A stretch of 6,351 bases of DNA from positions 1 through 6,351 of the forward strand of contig JAEZKX010000103.1 of the NCBI GenBank assembly GCA_023436025.1, given 5' to 3'. This stretch comes from Pseudomonadota bacterium. GTDB lineage: Bacteria > Pseudomonadota > Gammaproteobacteria > Burkholderiales > Burkholderiaceae_C. This document shows positions 1 to 5,486 of the stretch, piece after piece. The notes under the pieces were generated by a model. The model was given only the letters and a program-made list of their open reading frames with translations. It had not been told where the DNA came from and searched no databases. The stretch's first letter is position 1; every line of letters begins with the position of its first letter. Position numbers and translations under genes: made by a program.

Positions 1-300
1 GCCGGGGCCGATGCGGCGCGCGATGCCCTGCAGCAGCGCCTCGAACTGGTCCGCCCGCAAGGGGCGGGCCAGGCTGTCGGCGCCGGCCAGTGGGGCGCCC
101 AGGAGGATCACGGCCTGGGCTCCGCGCTGCAGCCGCGCCGATTGCACGTCGTGGCTGCTGTCGGCCACCAGCACGTCGCAGGGCCCGGAAGCGACGAAGC
201 GGAAACGCCGCTCGAGGGACCCGGCCAGCGACAGCAAGGCGCGGACCAGGCCGGCTTCGGCCTGGGGCAGCCCGTGGACGCCGAGCGTCAGGATGGACAA
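1..300 (-). CDS. Unidentified protein with receiver-like N-terminal region (partial, C-terminus off window)
   Basis: An open frame on the - strand begins at position 300 and runs off the left edge after 100 codons. I do not recognise the family. The start is TTG (298-300), preceded on the - strand by AGGAAGGAAGG four bases upstream, an excellent Shine-Dalgarno. No ATG or GTG lies in frame between that TTG and the upstream in-frame stop. The protein begins (M/L)SILTLGVHGLPQAEAG and alternates hydrophobic strands with helices: ILTLGV at about 3-8, a helix around 13-30, a strand CDVLVADS at about 41-48, then AVILLGAPL at about 63-71 and ARPLRADQFEALLQGI at about 78-93. This resembles a degenerate response-regulator receiver: an Asp sits at the end of the DVLVAD strand, and a late RP-L segment takes the place of the usual K-P. 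Regular GC-rich codon use supports coding. Its role is unknown; a signalling or regulatory protein is only a guess. A promoter candidate lies at 359-387. Confidence 0.7.
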   Translation of the reverse strand, partial: MSILTLGVHGLPQAEAGLVRALLSLAGSLERRFRFVASGPCDVLVADSSHDVQSARLQRGAQAVILLGAPLAGADSLARPLRADQFEALLQGIARRIGPG

Positions 301-311
301 GGAGCCTTCCT
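301..311 (-). promoter_or_regulatory. Shine-Dalgarno deciding the TTG start of the left-hand gene
   Basis: Read on the - strand, the bases just upstream of TTG (298-300) contain AGGAAGGAAGG followed by CTCC. This is a repeated purine-rich Shine-Dalgarno at normal distance from the start. It is the main reason for choosing TTG, since no ATG or GTG is available in this stretch of the frame. Confidence 0.65.
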
Positions 312-358
312 TCCTGTCAATAGGAAAATTAGGACGGATAGTAACTAACTAAAACACA

Positions 359-387
359 TCTAAATGTGAAAAAGTTGGCAAAGTCAA
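359..387 (-). promoter_or_regulatory. Candidate sigma70 promoter for the left-hand gene
   Basis: On the - strand, TTGACT (complement of 382-387) is followed by exactly 17 bases and then TTTAGA (complement of 359-364). The -35 box matches consensus at five of six bases; the -10 box is weaker, at three of six. The region is clearly AT-richer than its surroundings. Transcription would start near 350 and give a leader of about 50 bases before the TTG start at 300. Two small dyads overlap the boxes: CACAT-CTAA-ATGTG at 355-368 and GTTGGC-AAA-GTCAAC at 374-388. They could be regulator sites, but this is inferred from sequence shape only. Confidence 0.45.
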
Positions 388-426
388 CCGCCCGCGGCAG
401 GCGCGTGACCGGCTGCCGTGTCGCTC

Positions 427-527
427 AGGGGACAGGGACAGGGGCGAAGGACAGGAGCAGGAGCGGGGAGGCAAGGCCGGGGGAGGGGAGGCCGGGAGTC
501 TCCGTGGCCCGGGGGCCGGGGGAAGGG
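427..527 (-). terminator. Possible Rho-dependent termination zone downstream of the hemerythrin gene
   Basis: Immediately after the hemerythrin stop, the - strand transcript is strongly C-rich and G-poor. A hand count of 427-499 gives about 43 C, 18 U, 11 G and one A. Such a C-over-G bubble, rich in pyrimidine-C steps, is typical of Rho loading (rut) sites. No convincing intrinsic terminator (GC stem plus U-run) follows the gene; the only U-run, at 369-373, follows a weak four-pair stem. The zone separates the hemerythrin gene from the co-directional promoter at 359-387, where a terminator would make sense. Confidence 0.35.
428..526 (+). repeat. Purine-rich G-run tract, possible G-quadruplex former
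   Basis: The + strand carries many runs of three or more G, including GGGGACAGGGACAGGGG near 428-444, GGGGGAGGGG near 479-488, and GGGGGCCGGGGGAAGGG near 511-526. In 427-499 about 61 of 73 bases are purines. No four adjacent runs all have loops of seven bases or less, so a quadruplex would need one longer loop. It is the same DNA as the putative termination zone seen from the other strand; no coding role is evident. Confidence 0.4.
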
Positions 528-1139
528 TCAGCGCGGCAGGCCGCCGCTGCGCCGCATCCAGCTGCGCGGGCCGGTGCGGTGGCGTGACAGCAGGTAGGCG
601 CCGCCCAGCACCGCGCTGGCCGCGGCCACCAGGCTGCCGGGGTTGAGGGAGCGGGCCATGCTGCTGGCCAGCTCCGGCGTGCGGCGGCCAACCAGTTCCA
701 GCCGGCGCCGCGTCATGCGGGCGCCGAGCTCGGTGAGCTGCTCCGGAATCAGGCGCTCGGCGGCCGGCAGCAGCTGCGTTTCCTCGTCGGCCACGTGGTG
801 CATCACGTGCTGCATCAGCGAGAAGAAGGCATCGTCGTACGCCGGATCACCCACCGGCATGTTGCGCAGGCGGGCGATCATGGCGCGCATCTCGTCGTGT
901 TCGGGCGCCGCCTTGCGCAGCATCTCGCCGTCGGCCACCAGGCGCAGGGCGGGATAGAAGATCTCCTCCTCCAGCTGGGCGTGGATCTCGATGGCCAGGC
1001 AGACCTGGTCCGCCAGGCCCTTCTTCAGCCGCGCCGGCGAGCCCACTTCGTACTGGTGGAACGCGCTCAGCACGTGCGTGTGGTCCAGCCGGATCATGTT
1101 GGTGATGCCGGGCGAGAGCTGGGACAGCAGGGAAGGCAT
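528..1139 (-). CDS. Hemerythrin-like (HHE) domain protein with C-terminal hydrophobic segment
   Basis: The 203-residue protein begins MPSLLSQLSPGITNMIRLDH. It is a four-helix hemerythrin-like protein expected to bind a non-haem di-iron centre and sense or handle O2, NO or iron. Ligand candidates fall in the family order: H20/H22 in the DHTHV segment, H53 and E57 in HAQLEEE, H81 in PEHDEM, and H111 to H115 with D118 in HVMHHVADEE. The hemerythrin core covers roughly residues 16-130. A basic helical stretch follows, then a hydrophobic segment at about 168-185 (SLVAAASAVLGGAYLL) and a basic tail, suggesting a C-terminal membrane anchor with the domain in the cytoplasm. The frame stays open upstream to an ATG at 1217, but the extra residues are low-quality Arg/Pro/Ser-rich sequence, so I chose ATG at 1139. 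No clear Shine-Dalgarno precedes it; the Met at residue 15 is an alternative. The gene is divergent from urtA. Its physiological role is not established. Confidence 0.88.
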   Translation of the reverse strand: MPSLLSQLSPGITNMIRLDHTHVLSAFHQYEVGSPARLKKGLADQVCLAIEIHAQLEEEIFYPALRLVADGEMLRKAAPEHDEMRAMIARLRNMPVGDPAYDDAFFSLMQHVMHHVADEETQLLPAAERLIPEQLTELGARMTRRRLELVGRRTPELASSMARSLNPGSLVAAASAVLGGAYLLSRHRTGPRSWMRRSGGLPR

Positions 1140-1151
1140 GGCGTGCGGTCG

Positions 1152-1172
1152 GCAAGAGCTTGCGATGCTTGC
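1152..1172. promoter_or_regulatory. CTTGC/GCAAG repeat cluster, possible operator
   Basis: Three copies of the same pentamer lie within 21 bases: GCAAG at 1152-1156, CTTGC at 1159-1163 and CTTGC at 1168-1172. The first two form a perfect inverted repeat around AG; the last two form a direct repeat nine bases apart. The cluster is 13 to 33 bases upstream of the hemerythrin start, in the divergent region shared with urtA, so it is placed like an operator. No regulator is identified. Confidence 0.3.
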
Positions 1173-1207
1173 ATTGAGCCTCGCCGGCCGTGGCCCGGCT
1201 GTCGGAC

Positions 1208-1248
1208 GCAGCCGCAACGGCGGCGCCTGCCGCGCCGCATGCGGCTGC
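1208..1248. repeat. Nested inverted repeat in the hemerythrin-urtA intergenic region
   Basis: GCAGCCGCA at 1208-1216 is the exact reverse complement of TGCGGCTGC at 1240-1248. Inside it, GCGGCGC at 1220-1226 pairs exactly with GCGCCGC at 1232-1238 around the five-base loop CTGCC. The two stems are separated only by a 3-by-1 internal loop, giving a nearly continuous 16-pair hairpin. It lies 82 bases upstream of urtA and could form in the urtA leader RNA if transcription starts to its left, or act as a protein site in DNA. No U-run follows on either strand, so it does not look like an intrinsic terminator. Confidence 0.55.
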
Positions 1249-1251
1249 CGG

Positions 1252-1274
1252 TGCCGTACGCCATGTGCCGTATG
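1252..1274. repeat. Imperfect 9-base direct repeat upstream of urtA
   Basis: TGCCGTACG at 1252-1260 is repeated as TGCCGTATG at 1266-1274, with one mismatch and a 14-base period. GCCAT at 1260-1264 and ATGGC at 1272-1276 also form a small dyad over the second copy. This could be a regulatory site or chance in GC-rich DNA. Confidence 0.25.
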
Positions 1275-1316
1275 GCCGCGCCAGGGGGCGCCCGGAAGAA
1301 TGGCTCATCCACTCAC

Positions 1317-1320
1317 GGAG
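1317..1320 (+). promoter_or_regulatory. urtA ribosome binding site
   Basis: GGAG at 1317-1320 lies nine bases before the ATG at 1330. It is a modest but acceptable Shine-Dalgarno. It supports this start over in-frame upstream ATGs, which would precede the signal peptide with unrelated sequence. Confidence 0.5.
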
Positions 1321-1329
1321 CCACCCGAA

Positions 1330-2604
1330 ATGCAACGTCGATTCACCCTCCAGGCCCTCGTGGCCGCCCTCGCGCTCGCCGGCACCGGCGCGGCCTTCGC
1401 CCAGGCCGGCGACACCATCAAGGTCGGCATCCTGCACAGCCTGTCCGGCACCATGGCGATCTCCGAGACCGTCCTGAAGGACACGGCGCTGATGGCCATC
1501 GAGGAGATCAACGCCAAGGGCGGGGTGCTGGGCAAGAAGCTGGAGCCGGTCGTCGTCGACCCGGCTTCCAACTGGCCGCTGTTCGCCGAGAAGACCCGCC
1601 AGCTGCTGACGCAGGACAAGGTCGCGGTGATGTTCGGCTGCTGGACCTCGGTGTCGCGCAAGTCGGTGCTGCCGGTCGTCGAGGAGCTCAACGGCCTGCT
1701 GTTCTACCCCGTGCAGTACGAGGGCGAGGAGCTGTCCAAGAACGTGTTCTACACGGGCGCGGCGCCCAACCAGCAGGCCATCCCGGCCGTGGAATACCTG
1801 ATGTCCAAGGACGGCGGCAGCGCCAAGCGCTTCGTTCTCCTGGGCACCGACTACGTGTACCCGCGCACCACCAACAAGATCCTGCGCGCCTTCCTCAAGT
1901 CCAAGGGCATTCCCGAGTCGGACATCATGGAGGAGTACACGCCCTTCGGCCACAGCGACTACCAGACCATCATCGGCAAGATCAAGAAGTTCGCCGGCGA
2001 AGGCAAGAAGACCGCGGTGATCTCCACCATCAACGGCGACTCCAACGTGCCCTTCTACAAGGAGCTGGGCAACGCCGGCCTGAAGGCCAAGGACGTGCCG
2101 GTGGTGGCCTTCTCGGTGGGCGAGGAGGAACTGCGCGGCGTCGACACCAAGCCGCTGGTGGGCCACCTGGCCGCGTGGAACTACTTCATGTCGATCAAGG
2201 GCCCGAGCAACAACGAGTTCACCAAGAAGTGGGCCGACTACGCCAAGGCCAAGAACATCCCGGGCCACAAGGACAAGCCGCTGACCAACGACCCGATGGA
2301 AGCCACCTACATCGGCGTCTACATGTGGAAGCAGGCGGTCGAGAAGGCCAAGAGCACCGACGTCGACAAGGTGATCGCCGCCATGGCTGGCCAGACCTTC
2401 AAGGCGCCCTCGGGCTTCACCGCCAAGATGGACGAGAAGAACCACCACCTGCACAAGCCGGTGTTCATCGGCGAGGTCAAGGCCGACGGCCAGTTCAACG
2501 TGGTGTGGAAGACCCCCGGCCCGGTGAAGGCCAAGCCCTGGTCGCCCTATATCGAGGGCAACGACAAGAAGAAGGACGAGCCGGACGGCAAGTCCAAGAT
2601 GTGA
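1330..2604 (+). CDS. urtA: Urea ABC transporter, periplasmic urea-binding protein UrtA
   Basis: This 424-residue protein is the substrate-binding component of the urea ABC importer. It captures urea in the periplasm and delivers it to UrtBC. A signal peptide is clear at 1-24 or 1-26 (MQRRFTLQALVAALALAG, then AAFAQA), cleaved after AFA or AQA. The mature part is a type I periplasmic binding fold of the Leu/Ile/Val-amide family: DTIKVGILHSLSGTMA at about 28-43, MFGCWTSVSRKSVLPV at 101-116, LLFYPVQYEGEE at 123-134, FYTGAAPNQQ at 140-149, and the second-lobe strand RFVLLGTDYVYPRT at 167-180. Length and these motifs match UrtA. The lysine-rich C-terminus (KKKDEPDGKSKM) is hydrophilic. I chose the ATG at 1330 because the signal peptide begins there. 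The close relative FmdD (short-chain amide binding) is the main alternative, but adjacent urtBCD with urea-type features favour UrtA. Neighbouring hairpins at 2619-2639 and 2662-2683 may set its mRNA level relative to urtB. Confidence 0.95.
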   Translation: MQRRFTLQALVAALALAGTGAAFAQAGDTIKVGILHSLSGTMAISETVLKDTALMAIEEINAKGGVLGKKLEPVVVDPASNWPLFAEKTRQLLTQDKVAVMFGCWTSVSRKSVLPVVEELNGLLFYPVQYEGEELSKNVFYTGAAPNQQAIPAVEYLMSKDGGSAKRFVLLGTDYVYPRTTNKILRAFLKSKGIPESDIMEEYTPFGHSDYQTIIGKIKKFAGEGKKTAVISTINGDSNVPFYKELGNAGLKAKDVPVVAFSVGEEELRGVDTKPLVGHLAAWNYFMSIKGPSNNEFTKKWADYAKAKNIPGHKDKPLTNDPMEATYIGVYMWKQAVEKAKSTDVDKVIAAMAGQTFKAPSGFTAKMDEKNHHLHKPVFIGEVKADGQFNVVWKTPGPVKAKPWSPYIEGNDKKKDEPDGKSKM

Positions 2605-2618
2605 TCACCGGGACGCGC

Positions 2619-2639
2619 GCGGGCCGCTCCCTGGCCCGC
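2619..2639 (+). promoter_or_regulatory. Hairpin just downstream of urtA
   Basis: GCGGGCC at 2619-2625 pairs perfectly with GGCCCGC at 2633-2639 around a seven-base loop, starting 15 bases after the urtA stop. No U-run follows, so it is not a standard intrinsic terminator. Hairpins in this position in ABC transporter operons often protect the binding-protein mRNA from 3'-to-5' decay; that role here is an inference. Confidence 0.5.
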
Positions 2640-2654
2640 CGCCATGCCCAGGTG

Positions 2655-2690
2655 CCTGCACGGTGGGCAGCGTGCTGTCCACCCTACAGG
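2655..2690 (+). promoter_or_regulatory. Hairpin that can mask the urtB ribosome binding site
   Basis: GGUGGGCAG (2662-2670) pairs with CUGUCCACC (2675-2683) around the four-base loop CGUG, giving nine pairs including one G-U. At its base, after a 3-by-3 internal loop, CCUG (2655-2658) is complementary to CAGG (2687-2690), the only plausible urtB Shine-Dalgarno, seven bases before its ATG. The folded form could therefore limit urtB initiation. The structure is seen by pairing alone; no regulatory ligand or protein is implied. Confidence 0.45.
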
Positions 2691-2697
2691 TTCCTCG

Positions 2698-4263
2698 ATG
2701 CTCAAATCACTTCTCCTCCTGCTGGCGCTGGCCGCTGGCGGCGCGCACGCCCTCACCGCCGACGAAGCCCGCGCCATCGCCATCGGCGATTCCGACACCC
2801 GCATCGAAGCCTTGAACAAGGCCGTGGCCGCGGCCGACGACAGGACCGCGGTCTTCCTGCAGGCGCTGGCCGACGATGCCGTCCGGACGGCCGGCGACCA
2901 GGTCTTCGTCATGCGCGACGACAAGGGTTTCGATCCCGTCACCGGCGCCGAGGTGCCGGTGCCAGAGGACGCCGAGGATGTGGTCAACAACAACCGCATG
3001 CGCGGCGAGATCGACGCCGCGCTCGCCGCGCTCAAGCTGTTCTCGCCAGACGTGAAGCTGCGCGCCGCGGCGGTCGCAGCGCTGCAGAAGGAAGCCGACG
3101 AATCCAAGCTGCCGCTGATCGAGAAAGCCTATGCCGCGGAGCGGGACGCCGGCATCAAGGACCGGCTGGCGCTCTTGCGCGCGGCGGCGCTGCTGGGCAG
3201 CAGCGACAAGGCGCGCCGCCTCGAGGCCGCGCAGCTCCTCGCCGGCAGCCGCAACCCGTCGACGCGCGGCCTGCTGATGCAGCGCCTGGGCGAGGAGGGC
3301 GATGCCGAGGTCAAGGCGGCGCTGCAGGCTTCGCTGCGCGCGGTGGAGTCCTCGCTCGCCTGGAGCGAACGCGCCGCCGCCATCTTCTCGGGTCTCAGCC
3401 TGGGCTCCATCCTGTTGCTGGTGGCGCTGGGCCTGGCCATCACCTACGGCCTGATGGGCGTGATCAACATGGCGCACGGCGAGCTGATGATGATCGGCGC
3501 CTACGCCACCTACGTGGTCCAGGGGCTGTTCCGGCAGCACCTGCCCGAGGCCTTCGACTGGTACCTGCTGGCGGCGCTGCCGGCGGCCTTCGCCGCCTCC
3601 GCGCTGATGGGCGCGGTGCTCGAGCGCGGCGTGATCCGCTTCCTCTACGGACGTCCGCTGGAGACGCTGCTGGCCACCTGGGGCATCAGCCTCATGCTGA
3701 TGCAGCTGGTGCGCAGCATCTTCGGCGCGCAGAACGTCGGCGTGGAAAACCCTTCGTGGATGAGCGGCGCCCTGGTGATCGGCAACCTGCAGCTGCCCTG
3801 GAACCGCGTGATCATCATCGGCTTCGCCTTCGCCGTGCTGGCCGGCATGGCCCTGCTGATCTCGCGCACCCGGCTGGGCCTGTTCGTGCGCGGCGTCACG
3901 CAGAACCGGCCCATCGCCTCCTGCATGGGCGTCAACACCGCCCGCGTCGACACCTATGCCTTCGCGCTCGGCTCGGGCATCGCCGGCCTGGCGGGTTGCG
4001 CGCTCAGCCAGGTGGGCAACGTCGGACCGGACCTCGGGCAGGCCTACATCGTCGACTCCTTCATGGTGGTGGTGCTGGGTGGCGTCGGCCAGCTGGCGGG
4101 AACGGTCTATGCCGCGCTGGGCCTGGGCGTGCTCAACAAGTTCATCGAAGGCTGGGCGGGCGCGGTGCTGGCCAAGATCGCGGTGCTGGTGCTGATCGTG
4201 GTGTTCATCCAGAAGCGGCCGCAGGGCCTGTTCGCCGTCAAGGGAAGGAGTGCGGAGGCATGA
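2698..4263 (+). CDS. urtB: Urea ABC transporter permease UrtB
   Basis: The 521-residue protein is one of two membrane subunits forming the urea translocation path. It has two parts. Residues 1-18 are a signal peptide (MLKSLLLLLALAAGGAHA). Residues about 19-225 are a soluble helical domain expected in the periplasm, with HEAT-like helix pairs near 118-145, 146-190 and 191-220. Residues about 226-505 form a LivH-type permease with roughly eight hydrophobic segments. They include the hallmark GLMGVINMAHGELMMIGAY (251-269), a cytoplasmic coupling loop around 398-418 (RGVTQNRPIASCMGVNTA), and the loop GGVGQLAGTVYAALGLG (461-477). The long N-terminal domain is usual for proteobacterial UrtB and distinguishes it from plain LivH. 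ATG at 2698 was chosen because the signal peptide begins there; an in-frame ATG at 2644 would add 18 residues ahead of it. The stop overlaps the urtC start (ATGA). Confidence 0.95.
   Translation: MLKSLLLLLALAAGGAHALTADEARAIAIGDSDTRIEALNKAVAAADDRTAVFLQALADDAVRTAGDQVFVMRDDKGFDPVTGAEVPVPEDAEDVVNNNRMRGEIDAALAALKLFSPDVKLRAAAVAALQKEADESKLPLIEKAYAAERDAGIKDRLALLRAAALLGSSDKARRLEAAQLLAGSRNPSTRGLLMQRLGEEGDAEVKAALQASLRAVESSLAWSERAAAIFSGLSLGSILLLVALGLAITYGLMGVINMAHGELMMIGAYATYVVQGLFRQHLPEAFDWYLLAALPAAFAASALMGAVLERGVIRFLYGRPLETLLATWGISLMLMQLVRSIFGAQNVGVENPSWMSGALVIGNLQLPWNRVIIIGFAFAVLAGMALLISRTRLGLFVRGVTQNRPIASCMGVNTARVDTYAFALGSGIAGLAGCALSQVGNVGPDLGQAYIVDSFMVVVLGGVGQLAGTVYAALGLGVLNKFIEGWAGAVLAKIAVLVLIVVFIQKRPQGLFAVKGRSAEA
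4245..4258 (+). promoter_or_regulatory. urtC ribosome binding site within the end of urtB
   Basis: AAGGAG at 4245-4250 lies nine bases before ATG at 4260. A second purine run, GGAGG (4254-4258), is too close to serve well. Together with the ATGA overlap this fixes the urtC start and indicates translational coupling to urtB. Confidence 0.65.
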
Positions 4264-5482
4264 GTGCAGTTCTGCCGCCGGATGGGATCGCCGTCGACCC
4301 CGCGCCGGGTGCGGGCGGGCAGGCCGCGCCGGGAACCACCAGTCCCGTCGTTCCGGACGCCGCTGCGGCGCCGGCCGCCGAAGCGACGCAGCCCTGGCGC
4401 CTGCCGCCGCGCGCGCCCCTGCTGACCCGCACCGGCTGGACCGCCTTCCTGCTCGCCCTGGTCGCCGTGTGCGCGCTCGCGCCCGTGCTCAACCTGGTGG
4501 TGCCGCAGTCCAGCGCCTTCCACCTGAGCGACTACGCCGTGGGCCTGGTCGGCAAGATCATGTGCTACGCCATCAGCGCGCTGGCGATGGACCTGATCTG
4601 GGGATACACCGGCATCCTGTCGCTGGGCCACGGCCTGTTCTTCGCGCTGGGCGGCTATGCCATGGGCATGTACCTCATGCGCCAGATCGGCCGCGACGGC
4701 AACTACAAGAGCGACCTGCCGGACTTCATGGTGTTCCTGGACTGGAAGGAGCTGCCCTGGCACTGGGCCCTGTCCGACAGCTTCCTCGCCACCTGCCTGC
4801 TGGTGGTCGCCGTGCCCGGCCTGGTGGCCTTCGTGTTCGGCTACTTCGCCTTCCGCTCGCGCATCAAGGGCGTGTACTTCTCCATCATCACGCAGGCGCT
4901 CACCTTCGCCGCCATGCTGCTGTTCTTCCGCAATGAGACCGGCTTCGGCGGCAACAACGGCTTCACCGACTTCAAGCGCATCGCCGGCATCGCCATCGCC
5001 ACGCCGCACACGCGCATGGTGCTGTTCGTGGTCACCGGCCTGGTGCTGCTGGGCTTCTTCCTGTTCGCGCGCTGGCTGGTGGCCAGCAAGTTCGGCCGCG
5101 TGCTGCAGGCCATCCGCGATGCGGAGTCGCGCGTGATGTTCTCGGGCTACAACCCGGTCAGCTACAAGCTCGCCATCTGGACGCTCTCGGCCATCATGTG
5201 CGGCGTCGCGGGCGCGCTCTACGTGCCGCAGGTGGGCATCATCAACCCCGGCGAGATGAGCCCGGCCAACTCCATCGAGATCGCGGTCTGGGCCGCGGTC
5301 GGCGGCCGGGCTACGTTGCTCGGCCCCATCGTCGGCGCCTTCCTCGTCAACGGCGCCAAGAGCTGGCTGACGGTGGTCGCGCCCGAGTTCTGGCTGTACT
5401 TCCTGGGCGCGCTGTTCATCGCGGTGACGCTGTTCCTGCCGCAGGGCGTGGTGGGCCTGGCGCGCAGGCTCGGGAGGAAGTC

Positions 5483-5486
<4 letters not shown>
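4260..5486 (+). CDS. urtC: Urea ABC transporter permease UrtC
   Basis: The 408-residue protein is the second membrane subunit of the urea importer, of the LivM type. Residues 1 to about 55 are a Pro/Ala-rich hydrophilic extension without a signal sequence, probably cytoplasmic and disordered. The permease follows with roughly nine or ten hydrophobic segments, for example near 58-82, 94-112, 120-140, 175-197, 205-223, 252-272, 304-322, 340-366 and 377-395. Family marks are WGYTGILSLGHGLFFALGGY (114-133), the urea-type loop LPDFMVFLDWKELPW (153-167), NETGFGGNNGFTDF (225-238), the cytoplasmic coupling loop LQAIRDAESRVMFSGYNP (282-299), and GGRATLLGPIVGAF (348-361). The start at 4260 overlaps the urtB stop and has a good Shine-Dalgarno. 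The next in-frame Met is residue 101, inside the membrane domain, so the extension appears genuine. The stop overlaps the urtD start. Confidence 0.95.
5472..5480 (+). promoter_or_regulatory. urtD ribosome binding site within the end of urtC
   Basis: GGGAGGAAG at 5472-5480 contains GGAGG five bases before the ATG at 5483. This strong Shine-Dalgarno and the ATGA overlap with the urtC stop decide the urtD start. Confidence 0.7.

Noticed and set aside
369..388. Intrinsic terminator for the hemerythrin gene: stem GUUG/CAAC followed by five U on the - strand.
   Set aside because: The stem has only four continuous pairs and is not GC-rich, and it coincides with a good -35 box. A Rho-type zone nearer the stop fits better.
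1151..1163. Possible sigma54 promoter (GG followed by GC) upstream of urtA, expected for a nitrogen-regulated operon.
   Set aside because: The GG and GC elements are nine bases apart instead of ten, and the surrounding bases match the -24/-12 consensus poorly. No convincing NtrC-type site was seen either.
991..1329. In-frame upstream extension of urtA back to an ATG at 991.
   Set aside because: It would place 113 unrelated residues before a clear signal peptide and run antisense through the hemerythrin gene. The ATG at 1330 has its own Shine-Dalgarno.
847..2454. A 535-codon open frame on the - strand, antisense to urtA.
   Set aside because: It is rich in His/Gly/Leu/Val, shows no domain and mirrors the codon pattern of urtA. 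It also crosses the hemerythrin gene on the same strand in another frame. It is an artefact of GC bias.
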